DNA of 33,009 bases from Ruminococcus sp. GTDB lineage: Bacteria; Bacillota; Clostridia; Oscillospirales; Ruminococcaceae. The notes beneath the pieces are model-generated. The model was not told where the DNA came from and ran no database searches. It saw only the letters and a program-made list of their open reading frames with translations. The translations under genes and the position numbers were made by a program. Position 1 is the stretch's first letter; every line of letters begins with the position of its first letter. Location of the stretch: contig NZ_JAILMR010000106.1 in NCBI RefSeq assembly GCF_024692365.1, positions 1 through 33,009 of the forward strand. The letters are read 5' to 3'. Below, piece by piece: positions 1 to 7,924 of this stretch.

Positions 1-1
1 C

Positions 2-175
2 GTTGCAGATATCCGTACCTGCGTACTGCACCCCGCTTCTGCTACACACAGACAGCTGACCGATGAACAGCTGGTAGCCGCAGGCATCGACGGCGGTATG
101 ATAAGATTCTCCGTTGGTCTTGAAAACGTTGAGGATATACTCGACGATCTGAAGCAGGCATTTGCGGCTATCTGA
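2..175 (+). CDS. O-acetylhomoserine sulfhydrylase (MetY-like), 3' end only
   Basis: This is the last 57 codons of a gene that begins outside the window. The translated tail reads VLHPASATHRQLTDEQL, then AAGIDGGMIRFSVGLENVED, and ends DDLKQAFAAI. This is the C-terminal signature of the Cys/Met-metabolism PLP enzymes, closest to O-acetylhomoserine aminocarboxypropyltransferase, which makes homocysteine from O-acetylhomoserine and sulfide. The catalytic lysine lies upstream and is not visible. Cystathionine gamma-synthase or gamma-lyase share the fold and cannot be fully excluded from this fragment. The stop codon is the first base pair of the large inverted-repeat element that follows. Confidence 0.8.
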   Translation, partial: VADIRTCVLHPASATHRQLTDEQLVAAGIDGGMIRFSVGLENVEDILDDLKQAFAAI

Positions 176-454
176 TCGATAGTTTAACTTACGGACTGCG
201 GGATTCACTGAGGGAAACCTTTCTTCAGAAAGGTTCTCCCTCAGACTCCTTTCCAAAGACTTTTATATAGGTAAGCGGGGGATAGCCGTACTTTAAAAGT
301 ACAGCTATCCCCCGCATTTTGTTTTCTATTTTAGAATAGCTATCCCCCGCTTACCTAAGTAAAAAGTTTTAGGAAAAGGGGTTTGGGGGAATAACCCTTT
401 TTCAAAAGGGTTTTCCCCCAATCAACCACGCAGTTCGTAAGTTAAATCATCGAT
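175..454. repeat. Structured repeat element, copy 1 (about 280 bp, terminal inverted repeats)
   Basis: The whole gap between the convergent metY and purD genes is one nested inverted structure. The ends at 175-200 and 429-454 are inverted repeats (26 positions, 3 mismatches; core TTTAACTTACG). Inside are hairpin A (208-244, stem CTGAGGGA/CCCTCAG) and a strand at 245-264 that pairs imperfectly with 362-382. A 19-bp perfect central stem follows (TAGGTAAGCGGGGGATAGC at 268-286 with 339-357), then hairpin B (385-419, GGGGGAATAACCCTTT pairing with AAAAGGGTTTTCCCCC). A second copy is at 29556-29827 in the opposite orientation. It carries no coding sequence. It could be a MITE-like element, a bidirectional terminator or a structured RNA. 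Confidence 0.85.
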
Positions 455-1809
455 TACTGACGCAGATAAACTCCGTTTTCTTCGATGTAGTCCTCCATAT
501 CGTCTTTATAGCCGAGGTGGAGGGGGTCGCTATCGAGTGCTTTCAGTGCACGCTGACCGATATCCTTACGGAAGTGTGCGCCCTCGAAGGTGATCTTTTC
601 AACGCCCTGATATGCCTTTTCAAGAGCGGAATTCAGGGTAAGACCCTTTGCGGTAACGCCGAGAACACGTCCGCCGCTGGTGAGGAACTTGCCGTCAGCA
701 AGCTTTGTACCTGCATGAAATACCTGTGCGCCGTCCACCTGTCCCTTAGCGTCAAGACCCTTGATCTCGATGCCCTTGGGGTAAGAGAGGGGATATCCGC
801 CGCTTGCCATTATAACGCAGGCGCAGCTGCCCTCTGACCACTCAACGTTGAGTTCGCTGAGCTTATGGTCGTAGATAGCTTCCATGATATCCACCAGATC
901 GGTTTTCAGCATAGGCAGTACCACCTGTGTTTCGGGATCGCCGAAACGGCAGTTGTACTCGATGACCTTTGGTCCCTTGGGAGTGAGCATAAGTCCGAAA
1001 TACAGGCAGCCCTCAAATGTTCTGCCCTCCGAATTCATCGCATTGATAGTAGGCAGGAAGATCTTCTCCATGCACTCCTTAGCGATTGCTTCGGTATAGT
1101 AGGGGTTGGGGGATACGGTACCCATTCCGCCTGTGTTCAGACCCTCGTCGTTATCAAGAGCTCTCTTGTGATCCATTGAGGATATCATAGGAACCACAGT
1201 TTTGCCGTCGGTAAAGCTGAGTACAGATACCTCGGGACCTGTGAGATATTCCTCAACAACAATTGTGGTGCTGCTGTCGCCGAACTTCTTGCCGTCGATC
1301 ATTTCCTTGATAGCTTCAACAGCTTCCTGCTCGTTCTGCGCAAGTATAACGCCCTTGCCCAGTGCAAGACCGTCAGCCTTTATAACAGCGGGATAAGTGT
1401 TCTGCTGCTTAACGTAAGCTATGGCAGACTCGCTGTCCTTGAATACCTCGTAGCCCGCAGTGGGGATAGAGTATTTCTTCATCAGTTCCTTGGAGAATAC
1501 CTTTGAACCCTCGATGATAGCCGCAGCCTTTTTAGGTCCGAAGGTCTTGAAGCCCTCAGCCTGCAAAGCGTCTACCATGCCCAGTACCAGCGGATCGTCG
1601 GGTGCTACTACTACAAGATCGACAGCCAGCTTTTTTGCCAGCGCAACAACACCGTCGATGTCGGTCGCACCAACGTCAAAGCATTCAGCCATTGCCGATA
1701 TACCACCGTTGCCGGGGGTGCAGTAGATCTTTTCAGCTTTAGGGGACTGCGCAAGCTTAGCGATTATAGCGTGCTCGCGTCCGCCGCCGCCGACTACAAG
1801 TATTTTCAT
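454..1809 (-). CDS. purD: Phosphoribosylamine-glycine ligase (GAR synthetase)
   Basis: PurD joins glycine to phosphoribosylamine using ATP, giving GAR in step 2 of de novo purine synthesis in the cytosol. The 451-residue protein starts with MKILVVGGGGREHAI, the PurD N-domain. It then shows the ATP-grasp elements: GSKVFSKELMKKY near residue 100, DGLALGKGV near 145, DNDEGLNTGGMGTVSPNPY near 220 and YNCRFGDPETQ near 285. The length is slightly above the usual 420-430, with a short acidic C-terminal tail. The start is supported by AAAGGAGTG about 7 bases upstream. It is the last gene of the minus-strand purine cluster, lies 24 bases downstream of a lipoprotein gene, and its stop codon touches the repeat element. 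Confidence 0.97.
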   Translation of the reverse strand: MKILVVGGGGREHAIIAKLAQSPKAEKIYCTPGNGGISAMAECFDVGATDIDGVVALAKKLAVDLVVVAPDDPLVLGMVDALQAEGFKTFGPKKAAAIIEGSKVFSKELMKKYSIPTAGYEVFKDSESAIAYVKQQNTYPAVIKADGLALGKGVILAQNEQEAVEAIKEMIDGKKFGDSSTTIVVEEYLTGPEVSVLSFTDGKTVVPMISSMDHKRALDNDEGLNTGGMGTVSPNPYYTEAIAKECMEKIFLPTINAMNSEGRTFEGCLYFGLMLTPKGPKVIEYNCRFGDPETQVVLPMLKTDLVDIMEAIYDHKLSELNVEWSEGSCACVIMASGGYPLSYPKGIEIKGLDAKGQVDGAQVFHAGTKLADGKFLTSGGRVLGVTAKGLTLNSALEKAYQGVEKITFEGAHFRKDIGQRALKALDSDPLHLGYKDDMEDYIEENGVYLRQ

Positions 1810-1833
1810 TTAAAACACTCCTTTGTGAATTTA

Positions 1834-2571
1834 TCAGGTCTTTGAGAAGCGTATGGTCTTCAGAACTTCATTGAAGTTGTCCCGCATCGCTGCGGTACAC
1901 TGATCGTAGGATACCACCCATACTTCAAGAACATTGGTATCCTCAGCCAAAATGCTGATATCCAGATCGAAGGATATGCCGTCAACGGAGTATACTCCGC
2001 TGACAGTATATGCTGCGTGTCCGCCGACCTTGGTATCGCCGCGGTCGGATATCTCGATCTGGTCTTTCAGCCCCTTGGAATCTATCACTGCATCAGCGAC
2101 CTCGCTGAGGGTCATTTCCGCCATAGTTTCGACTACGCGGGAATTTATCATTATCGAGCAGTTGTCCTTTGCATCGGCGATATCATCCGCCTTGTATACT
2201 ATGGACATAGACGAAGAGGAATCCTGAGTGGTCTCCCACTTTTTATCGTCCGCCTTTACGGTAAAGGTGGGCTTGGTCTCCTTTTTCTTCTTTTCTGCCG
2301 CCGAAGATGATGTATCAACAGCATCGGGATCCTTTATCTCGATGACAGTCTGTTCGCTGTCATCGGTATGAGAACTGTCAGCTGATGTATCCGCACTGAC
2401 TGCGGGTTTGCCCTCGTTGGGATCGACAACGACTATACCGGGAGTATTGCCCGCGGGTGTTGCCGCCGCGGAATTACTTTCCTTTTTGCCGTCCTTGTTT
2501 TCCTTGCCGCCGCAGGCAGCAAGACTGACAGCCACAACTACTGCCATAGCAGCGATAGCGATCTTTTTCAT
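1834..2571 (-). CDS. Lipoprotein with a disordered linker and a C-terminal PsbP/DUF1795-like domain
   Basis: This 245-residue predicted lipoprotein should be anchored outside the cell membrane. It has a lysine-rich n-region, a hydrophobic stretch and the lipobox LAAC with Cys20. Residues 21-105 are Ser/Thr/Asp/Lys-rich and look disordered. From about 105 to the end there is a compact domain of alternating strands finishing FNEVLKTIRF. That ending resembles the small alpha/beta PsbP/DUF1795/Mog1-like folds; this is a fold guess, not a recognised family. It sits directly upstream of purD. Its ribosome binding site is weak (no clear GGAGG before the ATG). No enzymatic residues were recognised. 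Confidence 0.8.
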   Translation of the reverse strand: MKKIAIAAMAVVVAVSLAACGGKENKDGKKESNSAAATPAGNTPGIVVVDPNEGKPAVSADTSADSSHTDDSEQTVIEIKDPDAVDTSSSAAEKKKKETKPTFTVKADDKKWETTQDSSSSMSIVYKADDIADAKDNCSIMINSRVVETMAEMTLSEVADAVIDSKGLKDQIEISDRGDTKVGGHAAYTVSGVYSVDGISFDLDISILAEDTNVLEVWVVSYDQCTAAMRDNFNEVLKTIRFSKT

Positions 2572-2605
2572 TTCAAAACCACACTTCTGTCAAAAAATTA
2601 CGGGA

Positions 2606-2845
2606 TTATTCCGCCTCAGTGACCTCTGCGATCTCAAGAGTCTCTTCCTCGGTCACAGTTTCTTCCTCGGTAGTAGTCTCGTCATCAGTAGTTTCTTCAT
2701 CAGTTACAACATCGTCAGAAACAACAGCCTGTGCTGCGGGCTTCTTAGCCTCGGTCTTTTCCTCTTCCTTCTTGCCGCAAGCGGTCAGAGAGAGAGCAGC
2801 AACTGCTGCAGCGATGATCATTACTTTTGTAAATACCTTATTCAT
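2606..2845 (-). CDS. Small acidic lipoprotein, tandem paralog 1
   Basis: This 79-residue lipoprotein begins MNKVFTKVMIIAAAVAALSL and has the lipobox LTAC with Cys23. A short basic and acidic segment follows (GKKEEEKTEAKK). The rest is a Glu/Thr/Asp/Val-rich tail with repeated EETTT and EEETVTEEE patches, almost certainly unstructured. It is nearly identical to the next upstream gene (2953-3189) over the first 50 residues, and the two diverge only in the tail. GGAG lies about 9 bases before the ATG. The function is unknown. A highly acidic surface-tethered tail could bind cations or act as a spacer, but nothing in the sequence decides this. Confidence 0.8.
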   Translation of the reverse strand: MNKVFTKVMIIAAAVAALSLTACGKKEEEKTEAKKPAAQAVVSDDVVTDEETTDDETTTEEETVTEEETLEIAEVTEAE

Positions 2846-2899
2846 TTTAAATTACTCCATTCATGCGCCGAACTATCGGCTAAAATTTTACTTTCTTTT

Positions 2900-2958
2900 T
2901 GATGCGCCCCATGCGCATCGCTTACCCTACTTTGCGGTATTCCCGCCGAACATTAGTC
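2900..2958 (-). repeat. Hairpin-bearing spacer between lipoprotein genes, copy 1
   Basis: This stretch contains a perfect 7-bp hairpin, GATGCGC-CCCAT-GCGCATC, followed by TTGCGGTATTCCCGCC. A related segment lies at 3311-3360 after the next lipoprotein gene, with a shorter ATGCG/CGCAT stem and TGTGCGGTATTACCGC. The two spacers were probably copied with the lipoprotein genes and have kept a stem while changing its bases. Confidence 0.5.
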
Positions 2959-3189
2959 TGCTATTACAACTTCAGCAGTTTCCTCTGCGGTAACTGTCTC
3001 TTCCTCGGTAGTAGTCTCGTCGTCAGCGTCAGTAGTTTCTGCATCGGTAACAACGTCATCGGATACAACAGCCTGTGCTGCGGGCTTCTTAGCCTCGGTC
3101 TTTTCCTCTTCCTTCTTGCCGCAAGCAGTCAGAGACATAGCAGCTACTGCTGCAGCGATGATCATTACCTTTGTGAATACCTTATTCAT
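2953..3189 (-). CDS. Small acidic lipoprotein, tandem paralog 2
   Basis: This 78-residue paralog of 2606-2845 has the same signal peptide and lipobox (LTAC, Cys23). The post-Cys segment is also the same up to AAQAVVSDDVVTD. It then has its own tail, with an inserted TDAD and the ending EEVTAEETAEVVIAD-like acidic pattern. The Shine-Dalgarno and 5' region are duplicated too (GGAGTAAT about 9 bases before ATG). The duplicated unit therefore included gene plus leader and is recent. No function can be assigned. Confidence 0.8.
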   Translation of the reverse strand: MNKVFTKVMIIAAAVAAMSLTACGKKEEEKTEAKKPAAQAVVSDDVVTDAETTDADDETTTEEETVTAEETAEVVIAD

Positions 3190-3310
3190 TTTACATTACT
3201 CCATTCATGTGCCGAACCTTATCGGCTAAAATTTTTATTGTAAACGACATTGATATCCTGCCATGTTGCGGACTGGCAAGATATAACATCGTATACTTAA
3301 CTTTCCTTAC

Positions 3311-3360
3311 TATGCGTCATGCGCATAAGATCCTTACTGTGCGGTATTACCGCTATTCAA
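3311..3360 (-). repeat. Hairpin-bearing spacer between lipoprotein genes, copy 2
   Basis: This is the diverged counterpart of 2900-2958. It has the stem ATGCG-TCATG-CGCAT and the shared segment GTGCGGTATTACCGC. It lies at the 3' end of the large lipoprotein gene 3353-4123 and upstream of the small acidic lipoprotein gene. It may be a processing or partial termination site, but no U-tract follows. Confidence 0.45.
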
Positions 3361-4123
3361 ACTGCACTGACCACATCAGGTCGCGCAGGTCATTATCGAT
3401 ATCCGAAACACTTTTTTCGGCTATCGTAAAGCAGACATTCAGTTCTGTATATCCGTTGAAGGCAGTGTACTGCAAAAGTCTTGACTCAACTCCGCTGATG
3501 GAAGCATCGAGAGTATACTCTCTGCGCATCCAAGGTCTGCCGTTGATCTCAAGGGTACTCCAGTCTATCAGGGTCTGACCCGCGGGCGGGGTATCCTTTT
3601 CGTAGTACTGCTGAGCTACTTCGTTGATATCGTACTGTGAGAGGTCATTGATGGTCTGATTTGATGAAAACAGCGCTGTTGAACTGTTATCACCGACCCA
3701 GCCTAAAATACACTCTATGCTGTCGGTACTGCTTTCCGCATTGATAGTTGCAAGCTCGGAGGCATCGACCCATTTGGTAAGATCGACATCAAATCCGTAG
3801 CCTGTTCCGTTTACGTGAACTATCTCGGGTTCTGCGGGGGCAGGTGTTTCAGCTTCGGAAGAAGAATCTGTTTCAGCGGCACTCGATATCTCGGGTGCGC
3901 TTTCGGCAGGCGCTTCGGTTTCAGCCTCGGAGCTTTCATCAGCTTCGCTGCTCTCCTCGGGCTCACTGCTTTCCTCTGCCATACTGCTTTCTTCCGCCGC
4001 AGTAACAGCCGTACTGCTGTCTTTTTTGGGAGCGCTTGCTCCCTGATCTTTATCGGAGGCTTTGCCGCAGGCGGTCAGTAATACTGCCGCCGACAGCGCT
4101 GCAATTATCAGCTTTTTATCCAT
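3353..4123 (-). CDS. Lipoprotein with Ser/Glu-rich linker, coupled to AICAR transformylase
   Basis: This 256-residue predicted lipoprotein has the signal [20 protein letters not shown] with lipobox LTAC (Cys19). A long low-complexity linker follows (residues about 25-105) with repeated EESSEPEESSEADESSEAE-type patches. A folded domain from about 105 ends LRDLMWSVQFE. Its layout resembles the lipoprotein before purD, so the two may be distant relatives. The start codon overlaps the stop of the AICAR transformylase gene by one base (TAATG) and has no good Shine-Dalgarno of its own. Translation is therefore probably coupled to the purine gene. The function is unknown. Confidence 0.82.
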   Translation of the reverse strand: MDKKLIIAALSAAVLLTACGKASDKDQGASAPKKDSSTAVTAAEESSMAEESSEPEESSEADESSEAETEAPAESAPEISSAAETDSSSEAETPAPAEPEIVHVNGTGYGFDVDLTKWVDASELATINAESSTDSIECILGWVGDNSSTALFSSNQTINDLSQYDINEVAQQYYEKDTPPAGQTLIDWSTLEINGRPWMRREYTLDASISGVESRLLQYTAFNGYTELNVCFTIAEKSVSDIDNDLRDLMWSVQFE

Positions 4124-5304
4124 TAGTGGTGGAAGAGTCTGATGCCTGTGAATGCCATAGCCATGCCGTACTTGTTGCAGGTATCTATAACATTGTCGTC
4201 ACGGATAGATCCACCGGGCTCTGCGATGTAAGCAACGCCTGACTTCTTAGCTCTCTCGATGTTATCGCCGAAGGGGAAGAAAGCATCGGAACCAAGACAT
4301 ACATCGGTATTCTTAGCAAGCCATTCCTTCTTCTCCTCGCGGGTCAGAGGCTCGGGCTTGGTCTTGAAAATTCTCTGCCACTCGCCCTCAGCCAGAACGT
4401 CCTCATACTCTTCACCGATATAAACGTCGATAGCGTTGTCACGGTCGGGTCTGCGGATATCGTCCTTGAAAGGCAGAGCCATTACCTTGGGGTTCTGTCT
4501 CAGCCACCAGTTATCAGCCTTGCTGCCTGCAAGTCTTGTGCAGTGAACTCTTGACTGCTGTCCTGCACCGATACCGATAGCCTGTCCGTTCTTTACATAG
4601 CAAACGGAGTTGGACTGGGTATACTTCAGTGTGATGAGGGAGATCATCAGATCTTCCAGCTTGTCATCAGGGATATCCTTGTTCTCGGTAACAACGTTGG
4701 AAAGCAGTGCCTTATCGATCTTCAGCTCGTTTCTGCCCTGCTCGAAAGTCACACCGAATACCTGCTTGCGCTCGATCTCAGCGGGAACGTAGTTCTCGTC
4801 GATCTTGATGATATTGTATGTACCCTTTCTCTTGGACTTGAGTATCTCCAGAGCTTCATCGGTATAGCCGGGAGCGATAACGCCGTCGGATACCTCTCTC
4901 TGTATCATCTTGGCAGTAGGAACATCACATACATCGGACAGTGCGATGAAATCGCCGTAGCTGGACATTCTGTCTGCACCTCTTGCCCTTGCATAAGCGC
5001 AAGCCAGTGAAGAAAGCTCGCCCAGATCGTCAACGAAGTATATCTTAGCCTCAGTCTCTGTCAGGGGTCTGCCGATAGCGGCACCTGCGGGAGATACGTG
5101 CTTGAAAGAAGTTGCAGCGCACATACCGGTAGCAGCTTTCAGCTCCTTTACCAGCTGCCAGCCGTTGAAAGCGTCCAGCAGGTTGATATAGCCGGGCTTG
5201 CCGTTGAGAACTTCGATAGGAAGATCCTTACCATCCTCCATATAAACTCTCGACGGCTTCTGATTGGGGTTGCAGCCGTACTTCAAAAGCATCTCGTTTG
5301 CCAT
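4123..5304 (-). CDS. purH: Stand-alone AICAR transformylase
   Basis: This 393-residue enzyme matches only the formyltransferase half of bifunctional PurH. It transfers a formyl group from 10-formyl-THF to AICAR, giving FAICAR. The N-terminus has [10 protein letters not shown], the counterpart of the RYGxNPHQ motif. [14 protein letters not shown] follows near residues 65-78, with Lys68-His69 as the catalytic pair. [20 protein letters not shown] near 235 and [12 protein letters not shown] near 345 are typical transformylase segments. The IMP cyclohydrolase half is absent and is supplied by the PurO-type gene at 7924-8640. The start has GGAGGTAATAACA upstream. It lies 15 bases after the frameshifted small ORF. 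Confidence 0.93.
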   Translation of the reverse strand: MANEMLLKYGCNPNQKPSRVYMEDGKDLPIEVLNGKPGYINLLDAFNGWQLVKELKAATGMCAATSFKHVSPAGAAIGRPLTETEAKIYFVDDLGELSSLACAYARARGADRMSSYGDFIALSDVCDVPTAKMIQREVSDGVIAPGYTDEALEILKSKRKGTYNIIKIDENYVPAEIERKQVFGVTFEQGRNELKIDKALLSNVVTENKDIPDDKLEDLMISLITLKYTQSNSVCYVKNGQAIGIGAGQQSRVHCTRLAGSKADNWWLRQNPKVMALPFKDDIRRPDRDNAIDVYIGEEYEDVLAEGEWQRIFKTKPEPLTREEKKEWLAKNTDVCLGSDAFFPFGDNIERAKKSGVAYIAEPGGSIRDDNVIDTCNKYGMAMAFTGIRLFHH

Positions 5305-5319
5305 TGTTATTACCTCCGA

Positions 5320-5450
5320 TTAAAATATAATTTTATCCTTATCCGCGGGATCATCCGCGTCTTTATCAGCTTTTACTATCGGGACTTTACCGAAGAAATC
5401 ATCGGGATCGACTTTTTTCTTCCAATGGTAAATCCATTATTATTGCCCAT
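5320..5450 (-). CDS. Possible 43-residue protein needing a -1 frameshift (slippery A AAA AAG)
   Basis: From ATG at 5450 the zero frame reads MGNNNGFTIGRKK and soon stops. At 5412-5418 (minus strand) the in-frame heptamer A AAA AAG occurs, the same one used in dnaX. A -1 slip there continues as VDPDDFFGKVPIVKADKD and on through ADDPADKDKIIF to a TAA at 5320-5322. That gives 43 residues that end 15 bases before the purH start. The -1 part looks protein-like and has no start of its own. GGAG lies 11 bases before the ATG. The alternatives are a single-base deletion (pseudogene), a sequencing error, or a chance open frame. Confidence 0.4.
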
Positions 5451-5476
5451 CTTTGTGTTATCTCCAAAAGCGATGT

Positions 5477-6022
<546 letters not shown>

Positions 6023-6027
6023 TCAAC

Positions 6028-6534
6028 TCATTCAAAGATCTCCTCGATTATTACGGCGAGCAATAAACCGCCCAGTATAGAAAGCAGAGTCATCACAAAA
6101 AGTTTCGCCGTAGTACCAAAGCCCCTTTTCAGCTTGAAACCATTCTCCACCGACAAAGGTGCGTCAGGGACTTTACCGTTGAGCCATATAGGACAGGCTA
6201 CCATTGACATCAACAAAACAACTACTATAGGCGTGCCAAGACCGTCCCTGACAAACTTATCCAAAAGATAAGCCGTGCCGGTTGCCGCCGCTATAACTCC
6301 GTAGTATATCTTCTTTATGAGATGCCACTTTTTGACCTTTTTAAGGTAATTATCTCTTTCAACCTGAATATCCGCGTGCTGGGCACGTTCTCTCTGAAGC
6401 TCCGCTTCTGCCATAACACCCGCTGTGTCGATATTCAGAGTCGAGTCGCAGTAAGGACACTTTACCACCCGCTGACCGGGGGCATAGTTTATATCACCCG
6501 AACAGTTCGGACATTTCATTGCCATTATTTCCAT
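6028..6534 (-). CDS. Zinc-ribbon membrane protein, paralog 3
   Basis: In this 168-residue protein the N-terminus is a zinc ribbon with Cys8, Cys11, Cys26 and Cys29 (MKCPNC and VKCPYC). A polar, probably helical region follows to about residue 70. Three membrane segments then lie near 72-92, 98-120 and 140-165. It is a paralog of 6945-7499 and of the cysteine-less 6581-6940, and all three start MEI/MEL plus MK. GGAG is about 6 bases before ATG. The function is unknown; zinc ribbons in front of membrane helices occur in many uncharacterised Firmicute proteins. Confidence 0.78.
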   Translation of the reverse strand: MEIMAMKCPNCSGDINYAPGQRVVKCPYCDSTLNIDTAGVMAEAELQRERAQHADIQVERDNYLKKVKKWHLIKKIYYGVIAAATGTAYLLDKFVRDGLGTPIVVVLLMSMVACPIWLNGKVPDAPLSVENGFKLKRGFGTTAKLFVMTLLSILGGLLLAVIIEEIFE

Positions 6535-6580
6535 ATTATTCTCCTTCGATGGAAAAATGTTCGTTTAACTGTATTTGCCA

Positions 6581-6940
6581 TCACTTGGCGATAAAGACTG
6601 TCACTACAAAACTAGCTATGCACAGTACGAAAAATATCGCCAAATAAGCTCCAGTTGATATTGGCTTTTCTTTTTCTGAGAGCGAGCTTTCAAGATCTTT
6701 TGGAACTATAGGTTTCAGAAAATTCAGGAAAGGTGTGGCAATTGCGATAAAGTAATTCATAGGCAATCTCACATAATTGCGGTACACCAGACCTGAAAGT
6801 ACGCCCGATACAACAGCAAGAGGAAGCGAGATATAGAATATTATCCGCCATATCTTCAGCTTTTTCAGGTACTTTTCCTTATCGGGAATATTATTTATAT
6901 CGCCCGAGCCGTCAGAGTTCTTCATATCAGTTATTTCCAT
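6581..6940 (-). CDS. Degenerate zinc-ribbon paralog without cysteines, paralog 2
   Basis: This 119-residue protein starts MEITDMKNSDGSGDINN, which aligns directly with MEIMAMKCPNCSGDINY of the neighbouring gene. Both cysteines of the first CxxC are replaced by Asn and Gly, and the second CxxC is deleted. The membrane part remains: hydrophobic segments lie near 32-52, 62-77 and 95-117, and EKYLKKLKIWRI matches YLKKVKKWHL of the paralog. The ribosome binding site AGGTAA overlaps the stop of the upstream paralog, only 4 bases away. It is open and expressed-looking, so it is not simply a dead copy. The metal site was lost by substitution plus deletion. Confidence 0.72.
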   Translation of the reverse strand: MEITDMKNSDGSGDINNIPDKEKYLKKLKIWRIIFYISLPLAVVSGVLSGLVYRNYVRLPMNYFIAIATPFLNFLKPIVPKDLESSLSEKEKPISTGAYLAIFFVLCIASFVVTVFIAK

Positions 6941-6944
6941 GTAA

Positions 6945-7499
6945 TTACCTGCCTTGACTCATTTCAAAGACTACCGAAGCAACACTTGATTCGCTGTCCT
7001 TTTCGGAAGAACTGTCTCCCTTGACCATCTCTCTGAGCACTCCGCCCAGCAGCACCATGCCGATCACGATACCGTAAAGGGCGCCAGTTGAGTTGGGTCT
7101 TTCCTTTGGGGTGATCTTATTCAGAATTATATCGGGAGGAGTAGGTGCAAAGGAGTGGAGTATCGGGCCGCCGCCGAAAAGCAGTACGATAACAGGAAAT
7201 CCTGATATCGTTTGCAGACTTGAATGTTCAGGGGCAAAGCCAAACACAAAGCCTATAACTACGCAAAATACCATTGAGACATACTTTATGGTCTGCCACT
7301 TTTTAAGCTTTGCAAGATAAGTTTTTTTAGCTTCCTCAGCAGCAGCGTTATCTCTCATCATCTGCTCATAGTCCAGATCTTCTGCGGACATGGATATCTT
7401 TATGACAGAATCACAATAAGGACATTTGCAACTGGTCTTGCCATGTTTATAATTTATCTCACCTGCGCAGTTTGGACATTTCATGGATAGCAGTTCCAT
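6945..7499 (-). CDS. Zinc-ribbon membrane protein, paralog 1
   Basis: This 184-residue protein has an intact ribbon (Cys8, Cys11, Cys26, Cys29; MKCPNC and CKCPYC) and an extra Cys24. A helical acidic linker runs from about 35 to 65. Membrane segments lie near 72-90, 98-115 and 140-160. The C-terminus is a hydrophilic Ser/Asp/Glu-rich tail. AAAGGAG lies about 7 bases before ATG. It is the first of three tandem paralogs that follow the IMP cyclohydrolase and its partner gene. No enzymatic function was recognised. Confidence 0.78.
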   Translation of the reverse strand: MELLSMKCPNCAGEINYKHGKTSCKCPYCDSVIKISMSAEDLDYEQMMRDNAAAEEAKKTYLAKLKKWQTIKYVSMVFCVVIGFVFGFAPEHSSLQTISGFPVIVLLFGGGPILHSFAPTPPDIILNKITPKERPNSTGALYGIVIGMVLLGGVLREMVKGDSSSEKDSESSVASVVFEMSQGR

Positions 7500-7522
7500 A
7501 ATTCTTCTCCTTTGGGGGATTA

Positions 7523-7924
7523 TTACATATCAAAGCTCTGCTTACCGTTCTCGGTCAGGAGTATGACCTTTTCGTCCTCGATCATGCCTCCTATGACATG
7601 GTTCTCGTTTATGAAGCGGAAATACTCCATATGTTCTGCCAGAGTTTTGTGCTCGGGGACAAGTATCGGCATAGGCTCGATGCGCGAACCCTGAGAGGCT
7701 ATACATTTACATTCCGAATATATATCCTTTATCATATCGCGCAGCTTATCCTTGTTGGCAGGGTCGGTAAATTTCTCATAAAGCTCCCTTCCGATGTCAA
7801 ACAGCTCGGTCATCTGAGTATTGCCGATATTTCCTGCGAAGACATACCGACCGTCCTCAGTCATGCCGAGGGTGTACCCATTACCGGGAGCGATAGAGAA
7901 ATATCTTATCAGCCTGCGTGCCAT
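7523..7924 (-). CDS. Conserved-looking protein coupled to IMP cyclohydrolase
   Basis: This 133-residue soluble protein of unknown function begins MARRLIRYFSIAPGNGYTLG and has no signal peptide, membrane segment or recognised motif. Its ATG overlaps the TAA stop of the IMP cyclohydrolase gene by one base (TAATG), and it lacks a clear Shine-Dalgarno. It should be made by translational coupling, at a ratio set by the purine enzyme. That suggests a functional or stability link with the cyclohydrolase, but this rests on position only. Confidence 0.75.
   Translation of the reverse strand: MARRLIRYFSIAPGNGYTLGMTEDGRYVFAGNIGNTQMTELFDIGRELYEKFTDPANKDKLRDMIKDIYSECKCIASQGSRIEPMPILVPEHKTLAEHMEYFRFINENHVIGGMIEDEKVILLTENGKQSFDM

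Noticed and set aside
175..454. Insertion sequence or CRISPR array
   Set aside because: There is no transposase and no regular direct repeats with spacers. The structure is nested inverted repeats only, and no clear target duplication could be shown because the flanking ATCGAT is itself palindromic and part of the stem.
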